Source: Acidobacteriota bacterium (GTDB taxonomy: Bacteria; Acidobacteriota; Terriglobia; Acidiferrales; UBA7541). From it: a stretch of 64,000 nucleotides of DNA. Both the position numbers and the translations under genes were made by a program. Shown in pieces: positions 52,931 through 60,932 of this stretch. The stretch is taken from assembly GCA_013289855.1 (NCBI GenBank), contig JABCZD010000006.1:280434-344433 (forward strand), in the 5' to 3' direction. Below the pieces are notes generated by a model. That model did not search any database and was not told where the DNA came from. It saw nothing but the letters and a program-made list of their open reading frames with translations. Every line of letters starts with the position of its first letter. Positions within the stretch are counted from its first letter, which is position 1.

Positions 52931-55351
52931 ATGCGCTACGTGTGTGTGCACGGACACTTTTACCAGCCGCCCCGCGAAAATCCTTCGCTCGAGGCCATCG
53001 AACTGCAGGATTCCGCCTATCCCTATCACGACTGGAACGAGCGCATCACCGCCGAGTGCTACGCCCCCAACGCCACTTCGCGCATCGTGGACGGCGAGCA
53101 ACGCATTCTGCAGCTGGTAAACAATTACGCCGAAATCAGTTTCAACTTCGGCCCCACACTGCTTTCCTGGCTGGAAGAAAAGGTTCCCAAGGTCTACGAA
53201 TCCATTCTTCGCGCCGACAAACAGAGCCAGCAAAAGTTTTCCGGCCACGGCTCCGCCATCGCACAGGGTTACAACCATATGATTTTGCCGCTGGCCAACA
53301 AGCGCGACAAAATCACGCAGGTCAAGTGGGGCATCGCCGATTTCCTGCACCGTTTCGGCCGCAAATCCGAGGGGATGTGGTTGCCGGAAACCGCCGTGAG
53401 TCTCGAGACGCTCGAGGCGCTCGCCGAAAACGGCATTCAGTTCACCATCCTCGCGCCTCGCCAGGCCAAGCGCGTGCGCCGTAAGAGTGGCCGCTCGTGG
53501 ACAGATGTCTCTGGCGGCAAAATCGATCCGAGCCGCGCTTACCAGGTGCGTCTGCCATCCAAGAAAACCATCAGCGTTTTTTTCTACGATGGCCCGATTT
53601 CGCAAGGTGTGGCTTTTGAACGGCTCTTGAACGACGGCAAGCGCTTTGCCGAACGTCTCGTCAGCGGGTTTTCCGATGCCCGCGATTGGCCGCAAATTTC
53701 CCACATCGCCACCGATGGCGAAAGCTACGGACACCATCACCGCTTTGGCGAAATGGCCCTCACCTACGCTTTGCACCACATCGAATCCAATAAACTTGCC
53801 GAGCTCACCAACTACGGAATGTTTCTCGAGAAGCATCCCGCCGATCACTGGGTTGAAATCGTTGAGAATAGTTCGTGGAGCTGTGTGCACGGCATCGAAC
53901 GCTGGCGCTCCAACTGCGGCTGCAATTCCGGTGGACATGGCGAATGGAAACAGGAATGGCGAGCGCCGCTGCGCGCCGCGCTCGATTGGCTGCGTGATTG
54001 CCTCGCTCCCGGCTTTGAACAAAACACCGCGTTTCTGCTCAAGGATCCCTGGCGCGCGCGCGACGCCTACGTTCGCGTGATTCTCGATCGTTCCGATGAA
54101 TCCATCGCCGCATTTTTCGCCGAACATGCCACCCATCCGCTGAGCGACGCGGAACAAGTCACCGCCCTCAAACTCCTTGAAATGCAGCGTCACGCCCTGC
54201 TCATGTACACCAGCTGCGGATGGTTCTTCGACGAATTGAGCGGCCTCGAAACCGTGCAGGTGCTGCACTACGCTGGCCGCGCAGTGCAGCTTGCCAAGCA
54301 ACTCTTCGCTCCCACCCTCGAAGATCGATTTGTCGAAAGATTGCGCGCCGCGAAAAGCAATTTGCCGGAACACGGCGACGGTGCCCAGATTTACGATAAA
54401 TGGGTTCGTCCCGCCTCCGTGGACCTGGACAAACTGGCCGGCCATTACGCCATCAGTTCGCTGTTTGAAAATTATGGCGACAAAACCAAGATTTATTGTT
54501 ACGACGTCGAGCGCGAGGAATTTTCTCTGGAAGCCGAAGGGAAATTGCGCCTCGCCGCCGGGCGCGCAAAATTTCGCTCGGAGATCACCCACGATTCGGC
54601 CATCGCAAGTTTCGCGGCGCTGCACCTCGGCGACCACAACATCACCGGCGGAGCAAAACCTTTTGACCCCGCGCTGGACCACAAAAACGGCAAGGGCCTC
54701 GCCGAAGCATTCTCTCGTGCAGAAACCGCGGAAGTGATTCGTCTGCTCGATGTAGCCTTTCCCAATCAGAAGATTTCCTTGCGCACGCTTTTTCGCGACG
54801 AACAAAGAAAAATCACCGACATCATTCTGAACGATTCGCTCGCTTCCGCCGCAGCTGTCTACAAAACTATTTACGAAAATCAGGGCGCCATGATCCGTTT
54901 TCTCGACGGGCTGAATATTCCCATTCCTCCAGCGTTCAAATCCGCAGCGGAAATCGCGTTGAACAGCCAACTGCATCAGGCCGTGGATCGTCCGGAACTC
55001 GACGCCGATATCATCAAGAGCTATCTCAAGGAAGCCGCCAGCAGTCACGTGACTGTCGATACCACCACGCTCGAATACGCCATACGCAAGCGTCTGGAAA
55101 AACAGGCCGAGGAATTCGCCGCGCATCCCGACGATATCGAGGCGGCGGAAAGGCTGCGTAAACTTCTGGACGTCGCGCTGGCCTTGCCGCTCTCCGTGGT
55201 CATCTGGGAAGTGCAGAACTTGTGCTACGGTCCGATCATTCTCGCGACCGGCGAACACCGCGCCGCCGCCGAAGCCGGCGACGAAGCGGCGCAGCGCTGG
55301 ATGAACGAACTCGGAATCCTGCGAGAAAAACTTCGCATTCAGGACGCGTAA
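52931..55351 (+). CDS. GH57/DUF3536 family glycoside hydrolase
   Basis: 806 residues. The N-terminal GH57 barrel shows HGHFYQPPRENP, FNFGPTLLSWLE, GHGSAIAQGYNHMILPLAN and MWLPETAVSLETLEALAENG. The DUF3536 middle and C-terminal part follows (ATDGESYGHHHRFGEMAL, with its acidic and histidine cluster, and SSWSCVHGIERWRSNCGC). GH57 enzymes act on alpha-glucans (amylase or branching activities). It sits two bases after treZ and six before treY, so it is probably part of the glucan-to-trehalose route, perhaps supplying or trimming maltodextrins. Confidence 0.9.
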   Translation: MRYVCVHGHFYQPPRENPSLEAIELQDSAYPYHDWNERITAECYAPNATSRIVDGEQRILQLVNNYAEISFNFGPTLLSWLEEKVPKVYESILRADKQSQQKFSGHGSAIAQGYNHMILPLANKRDKITQVKWGIADFLHRFGRKSEGMWLPETAVSLETLEALAENGIQFTILAPRQAKRVRRKSGRSWTDVSGGKIDPSRAYQVRLPSKKTISVFFYDGPISQGVAFERLLNDGKRFAERLVSGFSDARDWPQISHIATDGESYGHHHRFGEMALTYALHHIESNKLAELTNYGMFLEKHPADHWVEIVENSSWSCVHGIERWRSNCGCNSGGHGEWKQEWRAPLRAALDWLRDCLAPGFEQNTAFLLKDPWRARDAYVRVILDRSDESIAAFFAEHATHPLSDAEQVTALKLLEMQRHALLMYTSCGWFFDELSGLETVQVLHYAGRAVQLAKQLFAPTLEDRFVERLRAAKSNLPEHGDGAQIYDKWVRPASVDLDKLAGHYAISSLFENYGDKTKIYCYDVEREEFSLEAEGKLRLAAGRAKFRSEITHDSAIASFAALHLGDHNITGGAKPFDPALDHKNGKGLAEAFSRAETAEVIRLLDVAFPNQKISLRTLFRDEQRKITDIILNDSLASAAAVYKTIYENQGAMIRFLDGLNIPIPPAFKSAAEIALNSQLHQAVDRPELDADIIKSYLKEAASSHVTVDTTTLEYAIRKRLEKQAEEFAAHPDDIEAAERLRKLLDVALALPLSVVIWEVQNLCYGPIILATGEHRAAAEAGDEAAQRWMNELGILREKLRIQDA

Positions 55352-55357
55352 CCCGCG

Positions 55358-58285
55358 ATGGCTGAGACGCGCATTCCCATCGCCACCTATCGCCTGCAAT
55401 TTCATCGTGAGTTCACTTTCGCGGATGCTTGCGAAATTCTGGATTATCTGGCGCAGCTTGGGATTTCCGACGTGTACCTTTCGCCGATTTTGACCAGCCG
55501 TCGCGGAAGCACGCATGGGTACGACGGCACCGATCCCACGCGCATCGATCCCGACCTTGGCGGTGAAGAAGGCTTCGCTCTTTTCCAGCAAGAATTGCAC
55601 AAGCGCGGTATGGGATTGCTGCTCGATATCGTGCCGAACCACATGGCCGCCAGCAGCGAGAATCGCTGGTGGATGGATGTTCTGGAAAACGGGACAGACT
55701 CCGCGTTCGCTTCGTACTTCGATATCGATTGGCGACCTGGCGCAAAAAACATGGATGGCCGCATTCTGCTGCCGGTGCTGGGCAAACCTTTCGGCGAAGT
55801 TCTGGATGGCGGAGAACTTTCCTTGATTCTTGAGAACGCCAAGTTTTCCATACGGTATTTCGACGCCCTGTTCCCTGTCGCGCCCCGCTCGTATTCCGCG
55901 ATCTTGCGGCATGCCACGAAACCTTTGCGCGATTTTCTCGGCGAAGAATCTACCTCCTTTCAGGAGTACACCGGTATTCTTGCGGCGCTCGATGCGTTTT
56001 CCTCTCATGAGCAGAATTCCTCCAGCGATGCGGCCGAGCGGCGCGCGCGTTTTTCCGCGCTGGAAGGGCGGCTGCATGACCTGCTGGCGAATCAACATAT
56101 CGTGCGCGTCATCGACGAAAGCCTGACGGAATTGAATGGCGCGAAAAATGATCCCGCCAGTTTCAACGAACTGCAATCCGTGCTGGCGCAGCAAAACTAC
56201 AAACTGGCGTACTGGCAAAACGTCAACGAAAGCATCAACTACCGGCGGTTCTTTGCCATTACGGAACTCGTGGGCATGCGCGTCGACGATTTGCTGGTTT
56301 TTGACGCGCTGCACAATTCCCTGCTGCGTGCGGTACCCAAGGATGTTTTGACCGGCCTGCGCGTCGACCACATCGACGGCCTGCGCGATCCCGCCGCGTA
56401 TCTGGCGCGATTGCAGCAACGACTTTCTGCCGGCGAGAACCACGCTGTAGCCGCGCCGGGGTACCTGCTGGTCGAAAAAATACTGGCGCGCGGCGAAACG
56501 CTGCCGAGCGACTGGCCGGTCAGCGGAACCACGGGATACGAGTATCTGAATTTCGTTAACGATATTTTCGTCGACCCCGCGCGCGCCAAAGCGATTGAGG
56601 AGATATACGCGAAGTTCACCGGAAAAGAGACGAAGTTTGCCGACGTGTTGTACCAGAAGAAAAAACTGGTGATGAACACGCTGCTGGGTGTGGAAATGCG
56701 TTCGCTGGGGCGGCAGCTGGGTGAACTCGCGGCGCAAGATCGATATGCGAGGGAATTGCCGCGCGCCGGACTGCTGGAAGCGTTGATCGAAACCACAGCA
56801 TGTGTGCCGGCGTATCGGACGTACATCCACAGTTTGGAAGTGCCGCCCGAAGCGCGCGAATTCATCGAGCGCGCGCTGGCGGAAGCGCGGGAACGGAAAC
56901 CGCATCTCGACCCTGCATGGTTTGATTTTGTGCGGGATGTACTGCTGCTGGCGAATCCCACGCACGTTTTTGTCGAGCAGCGCGAGGCGCGCCTGGCATT
57001 TGTGATGCGCTGGCAACAGCTCACCGGCCCGATTGTGGCCAAGGGAATGGAAGACACGGCGTTGTATGTGTACCACCCGCTGTTGTCCCTGAATGAGGTG
57101 GGCGGCGATCCGCAGGTGACTACGGCGAGTTCCGAGCAGGAGTTCTGGGATTTTCTGCGCGCGCGCAAAGAGCGCTGGCCGCATGGACTGAACGCGAGCA
57201 CCACGCACGATACCAAGCGGAGCGAAGATGTTCGCGCGCGCATCAATGTGCTCTCCGAAATTCCAGAAGAATGGGAAGCGCGTTTGCATCGCTGGACGGA
57301 GTGGAACGCCCGGCACAAAACACAGGCGGATGGACAGATGATTCCGGAGCGCAACGAGGAATATTTTTTGTACCAAACACTGCTGGGCGTGTGGCCGCCG
57401 GCAGAAGCAGATGTCGCGGAATCCGCCACGCGCGATAGTTTTGAGAAACGGATACAGGAATACATGGTGAAAGCCATCCGCGAAGCGATGGTACACACGC
57501 GATGGACCAAACCGAATGCGGTGCACGAAGCGGCGCTGCGGAATTTCGTGACGGCGATTCTGTCTCGGGAGTCTGCGCCGGAGTTTCTTGCGGACCTCGG
57601 CGAATTCCAGAAGTCGCTGGCATACTCTGGAATGGTGAACGGGCTGGCGCAAACGCTTTTGAAAATGACGTGCCCGGGCGTGCCGGATTTTTTCCAGGGA
57701 GCAGAATTGTGGGACCTGCGACTGGTCGATCCGGACAACCGCCAGCCCGTGGATTTTGCGTTGCGGATGAAGGCGCTGAAAGAACTTGAACAGGAGTCCG
57801 CCGGACAAGCAATGGCCAAAGCCCGCAAACTCGCCGAGCACTGGGAAGACGGAAGAGCGAAACTCTTTTTGATTCGCAAAGCGCTGGGATACCGGCGGCA
57901 ACATGCGGCGATGTTTGCGAACGGCGATTTTCTGCCGGCCGAGGTGCGCGGCCCCGCGGCGCAAAATGTCGTGGCGTTTTTTCGGAGGCATGAAGGCGAT
58001 TGGACGCTAGTGGCGGTGCCGCGTTGGCTGGCGCGAGAAAAAATCCCCGGCGCCGAGCGGTGGCGAGGGACGGTACTGGTGCTGCCGAAGAACGCGCCTG
58101 AGGCATGGTCGAACGTACTGACAGCGGCGCGCAACAAAGCCCGCAAGACCTGGAGCGCCTCCATGGGGGGCGACCGGCAAAATTCCCACGTGATTGACGG
58201 GGAGCACGTCCTGGACGTGGAAGGCCTGCTCGGCGATTTCCCTGTGGCGCTGCTGAGTTCGGTATCATCGCTCGCCACCGTCTAA
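55358..58285 (+). CDS. treY: Malto-oligosyltrehalose synthase
   Basis: 975 residues. It turns the reducing end of maltodextrins into a trehalose unit by intramolecular transglucosylation. GH13 motifs: DIVPNHMAASSENRWW, GLRVDHIDGLRDP with the nucleophile Asp, LLVEKILARGE with the acid/base Glu, and NASTTHDTKRSEDVRAR. The start ATYRLQFHREFTFADACEIL and SDVYLSPILTSRRGSTHGYD are diagnostic of TreY. It ends the treZ-GH57-treY operon; a hairpin follows. treX is not present in the cluster, though the debranching enzyme at 40168 could serve that need. Confidence 0.95.
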   Translation: MAETRIPIATYRLQFHREFTFADACEILDYLAQLGISDVYLSPILTSRRGSTHGYDGTDPTRIDPDLGGEEGFALFQQELHKRGMGLLLDIVPNHMAASSENRWWMDVLENGTDSAFASYFDIDWRPGAKNMDGRILLPVLGKPFGEVLDGGELSLILENAKFSIRYFDALFPVAPRSYSAILRHATKPLRDFLGEESTSFQEYTGILAALDAFSSHEQNSSSDAAERRARFSALEGRLHDLLANQHIVRVIDESLTELNGAKNDPASFNELQSVLAQQNYKLAYWQNVNESINYRRFFAITELVGMRVDDLLVFDALHNSLLRAVPKDVLTGLRVDHIDGLRDPAAYLARLQQRLSAGENHAVAAPGYLLVEKILARGETLPSDWPVSGTTGYEYLNFVNDIFVDPARAKAIEEIYAKFTGKETKFADVLYQKKKLVMNTLLGVEMRSLGRQLGELAAQDRYARELPRAGLLEALIETTACVPAYRTYIHSLEVPPEAREFIERALAEARERKPHLDPAWFDFVRDVLLLANPTHVFVEQREARLAFVMRWQQLTGPIVAKGMEDTALYVYHPLLSLNEVGGDPQVTTASSEQEFWDFLRARKERWPHGLNASTTHDTKRSEDVRARINVLSEIPEEWEARLHRWTEWNARHKTQADGQMIPERNEEYFLYQTLLGVWPPAEADVAESATRDSFEKRIQEYMVKAIREAMVHTRWTKPNAVHEAALRNFVTAILSRESAPEFLADLGEFQKSLAYSGMVNGLAQTLLKMTCPGVPDFFQGAELWDLRLVDPDNRQPVDFALRMKALKELEQESAGQAMAKARKLAEHWEDGRAKLFLIRKALGYRRQHAAMFANGDFLPAEVRGPAAQNVVAFFRRHEGDWTLVAVPRWLAREKIPGAERWRGTVLVLPKNAPEAWSNVLTAARNKARKTWSASMGGDRQNSHVIDGEHVLDVEGLLGDFPVALLSSVSSLATV

Positions 58286-58300
58286 TCCCGAAATGGGAAA

Positions 58301-58337
58301 CACCCGAGGAGCCAGGGGGTACCCCCACCCCCGGGTG
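58301..58337. terminator. GC-rich hairpin downstream of treY
   Basis: CACCCG (58301-58306) pairs with CGGGTG (58332-58337) around the inner palindrome GGGGGTACCCCC (58315-58326). There is no T-run, so termination is only possible. Confidence 0.45.
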
Positions 58338-58343
58338 CTTTGC

Positions 58344-58449
58344 GAAAGAGTAGGATTCTAAAGGAGTTGTACGGGAGGCATTTTGAAAGAGTAAGATTCT
58401 AAAGGGGTTAGAAGTCTGCATCCCGAAAGAGTAAGATTCTATCGAGGTT
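58344..58449 (-). repeat. Three direct repeats of 25 bp with 40-41 bp period
   Basis: Copies at 58344-58368, 58385-58409 and 58425-58449 share GAAAGAGTARGATTCT on the plus strand, each ending in GTT. The spacers are 16 and 15 nt and unrelated to each other. The flank to 58631 contains no gene. Confidence 0.8.
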
Positions 58450-58631
58450 ATGAGGAAGTCGCGAACGGTTAGCGGTGATCGGGCTGGCGCAGGCAAGTCA
58501 GGACGGCGGGGGTGCCGGCGAAGGGGCGAAAGAGAGGAGCGCAGCATAGAGAACGATAGCACGACCTAATTGTCGTGTCAAGAATCAGTACTAATAAGTA
58601 TGCATTCGAACGATAACAGCCAGGGTTAGGA

Positions 58632-59048
58632 CTAGAACCAGGTCTGGGATCTATAGCGGCGATAGGCATCGCCGAAGCGCTCTTCGAGAACCTTGCTTTC
58701 CGCGCGGGCACGGATGATCTGCATGGGGATGATGACGAGGAGTACCAAAAGCCATTTCGGCTGGTTCAGGAAGAGCAGCAGGCCAGCGATCAGAATGGCC
58801 CCGAAGACATAGATGGGATTGCTGATTTTCGAATAGATGCCTTGGGTTACCAGTTCGTGGGCTTCGGGACGGAGGGAGAAGGAGTTTCCTAGTTGCACGC
58901 GGGCCACGGTGAGGGCAACGGCGGCGGCGAGCGTAAGGAGCAGTCCGAAGAGGCGGATGGGAGTCCACGGAGGGTGCGCGAAATTCACCATGAGAAATGC
59001 GATGGCGACCATCGGAACCACGGTGACGAAGAGCGCGCTACGCTTCAT
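58632..59048 (-). CDS. Membrane methyltransferase of the isoprenylcysteine/phospholipid (ICMT/PEMT-like) type
   Basis: 138 residues from the ATG at 59046-59048; the frame opens ten codons earlier. Hydrophobic helices at about 3-22, 30-50, 78-98 and 100-115. The C-terminal methyltransferase motifs are GNSFSLRPEAHELVTQGIYS, the SNPIYVFG stretch, and the closing ESKVLEERFGDAYRRYRSQT. Substrates of the bacterial family are mostly unknown. A single gene between the repeat region and a small divergent gene. Confidence 0.82.
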   Translation of the reverse strand: MKRSALFVTVVPMVAIAFLMVNFAHPPWTPIRLFGLLLTLAAAVALTVARVQLGNSFSLRPEAHELVTQGIYSKISNPIYVFGAILIAGLLLFLNQPKWLLVLLVIIPMQIIRARAESKVLEERFGDAYRRYRSQTWF

Positions 59049-59133
59049 AGGAGATGAATCTCGCAGGCAGCCTACCACATTTGTTTTTGCAAGGAATGGG
59101 TAGGTAGACAGGGTTTTTCGGCGGGGTTATGAT

Positions 59134-59361
59134 TTGGCGGTGGCGCACGAATTCACCGAGTGGGAGTCCGAGCCGGAGACGCAGGCGGCTTCCGCGCGCG
59201 GGGGTGGTCCTCCGAGGAATCATACGGGCGTGGATGTGCTGGACCCGCTGGTGCCACCGCAACCGCCGGTTCGCGGCGGGAAATTCTGGTTGCGAATTTT
59301 TGCTGCGGCGGTTTTGCTTGGGTTGGTGGTCCTGTTGTTGTTGATGTTATGGCCGCACTAA
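59134..59361 (+). CDS. Small C-tail-anchored membrane protein
   Basis: 75 residues from TTG at 59134; a GTG at 59140 (MAHEFTEWESEPE) is an equally good start. The N-terminal 45 residues are polar, acidic and Gly/Pro-rich (VLDPLVPPQPPVRGGKF). One hydrophobic helix at about 52-72 (RIFAAAVLLGLVVLLLLMLW) ends the protein. This is the layout of a tail-anchored inner-membrane protein. No function known. Confidence 0.6.
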   Translation: MAVAHEFTEWESEPETQAASARGGGPPRNHTGVDVLDPLVPPQPPVRGGKFWLRIFAAAVLLGLVVLLLLMLWPH

Positions 59362-59660
59362 GAATCCTTCCTTTGGCGATCAGCGCGGCGTGGTATTCAA
59401 GCTAGAAAAGATCGACCGGCGAAGGCGCACAGCAAGGATTGACTGTGCCGTAAGAGCGGAGATGAAGATTTCGGCTAGAGAGAACGCATCACGTATGCGT
59501 AGGGCTTTTGCCTGATGGCCGGCGGGGTGCGCTTGCTTGAAGATGGATGGCGATTTCGCTCGTCGACTGCGCAAGGGAAAAGCGAGACCGCGACTGGGCG
59601 ATAGGCTATGCTGCTGGGTGTCGATTAGGCCTCGAAACGAGGCAGTAGAAAAGAGGAAAT
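59362..59660. other. Intergenic region upstream of the metallothionein-like gene
   Basis: About 300 bp without a supported gene. A minus-strand open frame crosses it but overlaps the small Cys-rich gene antisense and has no family features. A TATGCT box is near 59610, without a matching -35. Confidence 0.45.
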
Positions 59661-59822
59661 ATGTCTGATGGAACCAGGAAGTGCGCGCATCCGAATTGTT
59701 CGTGCCATACGAAGGAAAAATATTGCAGCGTGCAGTGCGAGTCGATGGAAAAGATTCCGGATATTGAGTGCAAGTGCGGGCATCCGGGGTGCAAGGGAAA
59801 GATCGATCCGAGCGGAGATTGA
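59661..59822 (+). CDS. Small metallothionein-like protein
   Basis: 53 residues with ATG at 59661; GAGGAAAT just upstream serves as ribosome site. Eight cysteines (8, 13, 15, 22, 26, 37, 39, 44) and three histidines (10, 16, 41) are arranged as CAHPNCSC, YCSVQC and CKCGHPGC. The spacing (C-x4-C-x-C-x6-C-x3-C ... C-x-C-G-H-x2-C) matches the bacterial SmtA/BmtA metallothionein family, which binds Zn, Cd or Cu through Cys and His thiolate clusters. No regulator of the SmtB/ArsR type is adjacent. The frame is too short to stand out among the longer ORFs and is covered antisense by spurious frames. Confidence 0.8.
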   Translation: MSDGTRKCAHPNCSCHTKEKYCSVQCESMEKIPDIECKCGHPGCKGKIDPSGD

Positions 59823-59935
59823 GGCCCAGGCGAGAATGATTCGTTGCTGCGGTTGTTTCAGAGACGACTCGGAACGACAAATCGACGGAACGGCAAACCG
59901 GATTGTGCTTGAATGGTGGGTCCTGCCGAGATGGG

Positions 59936-59961
59936 GCGCAGCATGCCGCGTCACTACAAAG
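59936..59961 (+). repeat. Diverged REP-like palindrome (GCGCAGCATGC family)
   Basis: GCGCAGCATGCCGCGT then CACTACAAAG. It matches the 11822-11846 element except in the right arm (CCGCGT for CTGCGC). It lies beside the 3' end of the ku gene. Confidence 0.65.
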
Positions 59962-59969
59962 GCCTGGCG

Positions 59970-60812
59970 CTAGCTGGCTTTGCGGCGGCGTGCGTCGTTG
60001 GCTTGGACAGCGTGAGATTTCGGCGCGCGTTTGGATTTGTGCTGCTGGTCTTTTGCCAAGCTGCGTTTTAGCGCTTCCATTATGTCGATAACCGGAGCGC
60101 GGTGGGCGGGCTCCTCTGCGATGACGGATTTGCCATGCTGCTTGGCGGCGATCAGGGCCTTCAAATTCTCCTGGAAAGTATCGTGGTATTGCTTGGGATT
60201 GAAATCTTCGGAAAGCGTTTCCACCAGTTGTTCCGCGAGTTTGATTTCCTGCGGTTTTAACGAAATAGAGCTATCGAGTTTGCCGTAGCCTGCGACTTCG
60301 TGTATTTCGTTAGCGAAATACATGGTGTGGATGGTGAGGCCGTGATGGCGCGGACGAATGAAGACGGTGTATTCACGCTGGTGCATGGTGAGTTTGGCGA
60401 TGCCGACGCGATCGGTGTCCTCGAGAGCTTTGAGCAGCAGGGCGTAGGGTTTTTCATTGTCCTTTTCCGGCAGGGTGAAATAGGAAGCGTCGAAATAGAT
60501 GGGGTCGATCTGGCTTTCTTTTACGAAGGCCAGAATCTCCATGTTGCGGCTTGATTGCGGGGTGATCTTCTTTATTTCTTCGTCGTCGATTACAACATAT
60601 TTTCCTTCGGCGTATTCGTAGCCCTTGACGACTTCCGAACGATCGACGATGCGCTTGCATTCCGGGCAGTAGAGCGGCTGGCGCAGGCGAGTGTGGCACT
60701 TTTTGTGGATCTGGTGCAGCTGCACGCGTTCACTGCGCGCGGCGGTGAACATGCGAATAGGAATGGTGAGCAGGCCGAAGGTGATAGAGCCTTTCCAGAC
60801 GGCTGAAGGCAT
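59970..60812 (-). CDS. ku: Non-homologous end-joining protein Ku
   Basis: 280 residues, normal for bacterial Ku. It forms a homodimeric ring that holds broken DNA ends and recruits LigD. The start AVWKGSITFGLLTIPIRMF is diagnostic. The Cys pair in the HKKCHTRLRQPLYCPEC segment, YEYAEGKYVVIDDEEI and IRPRHHGLTIHTMYFANEI follow the family order. The Lys/Arg-rich C-terminal tail (250-280) is the DNA-contacting extension. It follows ligD by about 120 bp on the same strand. Confidence 0.96.
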   Translation of the reverse strand: MPSAVWKGSITFGLLTIPIRMFTAARSERVQLHQIHKKCHTRLRQPLYCPECKRIVDRSEVVKGYEYAEGKYVVIDDEEIKKITPQSSRNMEILAFVKESQIDPIYFDASYFTLPEKDNEKPYALLLKALEDTDRVGIAKLTMHQREYTVFIRPRHHGLTIHTMYFANEIHEVAGYGKLDSSISLKPQEIKLAEQLVETLSEDFNPKQYHDTFQENLKALIAAKQHGKSVIAEEPAHRAPVIDIMEALKRSLAKDQQHKSKRAPKSHAVQANDARRRKAS

Positions 60813-60932
60813 GCGTGGCTCCTATGTTTCGAGTTACTGGTGCTGACGAAAGCGCAGTTTAATATTTTTCGACGGCTGGCGAATAGGGGCAATCGGGTGA
60901 ACACCTGATAGAGTGAAGCATCGCGCGATAAA

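Noticed and set aside
52712..57991. A 1759-codon open frame on the minus strand, antisense to treZ end, GH57 and treY
   Set aside because: Its codons are in exact register with the sense codons of GH57 and treY, which share one frame. It is open only because the sense genes avoid TTA, CTA and TCA. The product has no family signature, while the sense genes are certain.
58344..58449. Short CRISPR array
   Set aside because: Only three units with 15-16 nt spacers and no cas genes; the spacers are too short and the units diverge.
56239..58562. Further long minus-strand frames antisense to treY (679 and 439 codons)
   Set aside because: Same cause, in other frames. The one reaching 58562 also reads through the triple repeat, giving an ESYSF-type repeated peptide with no homology.
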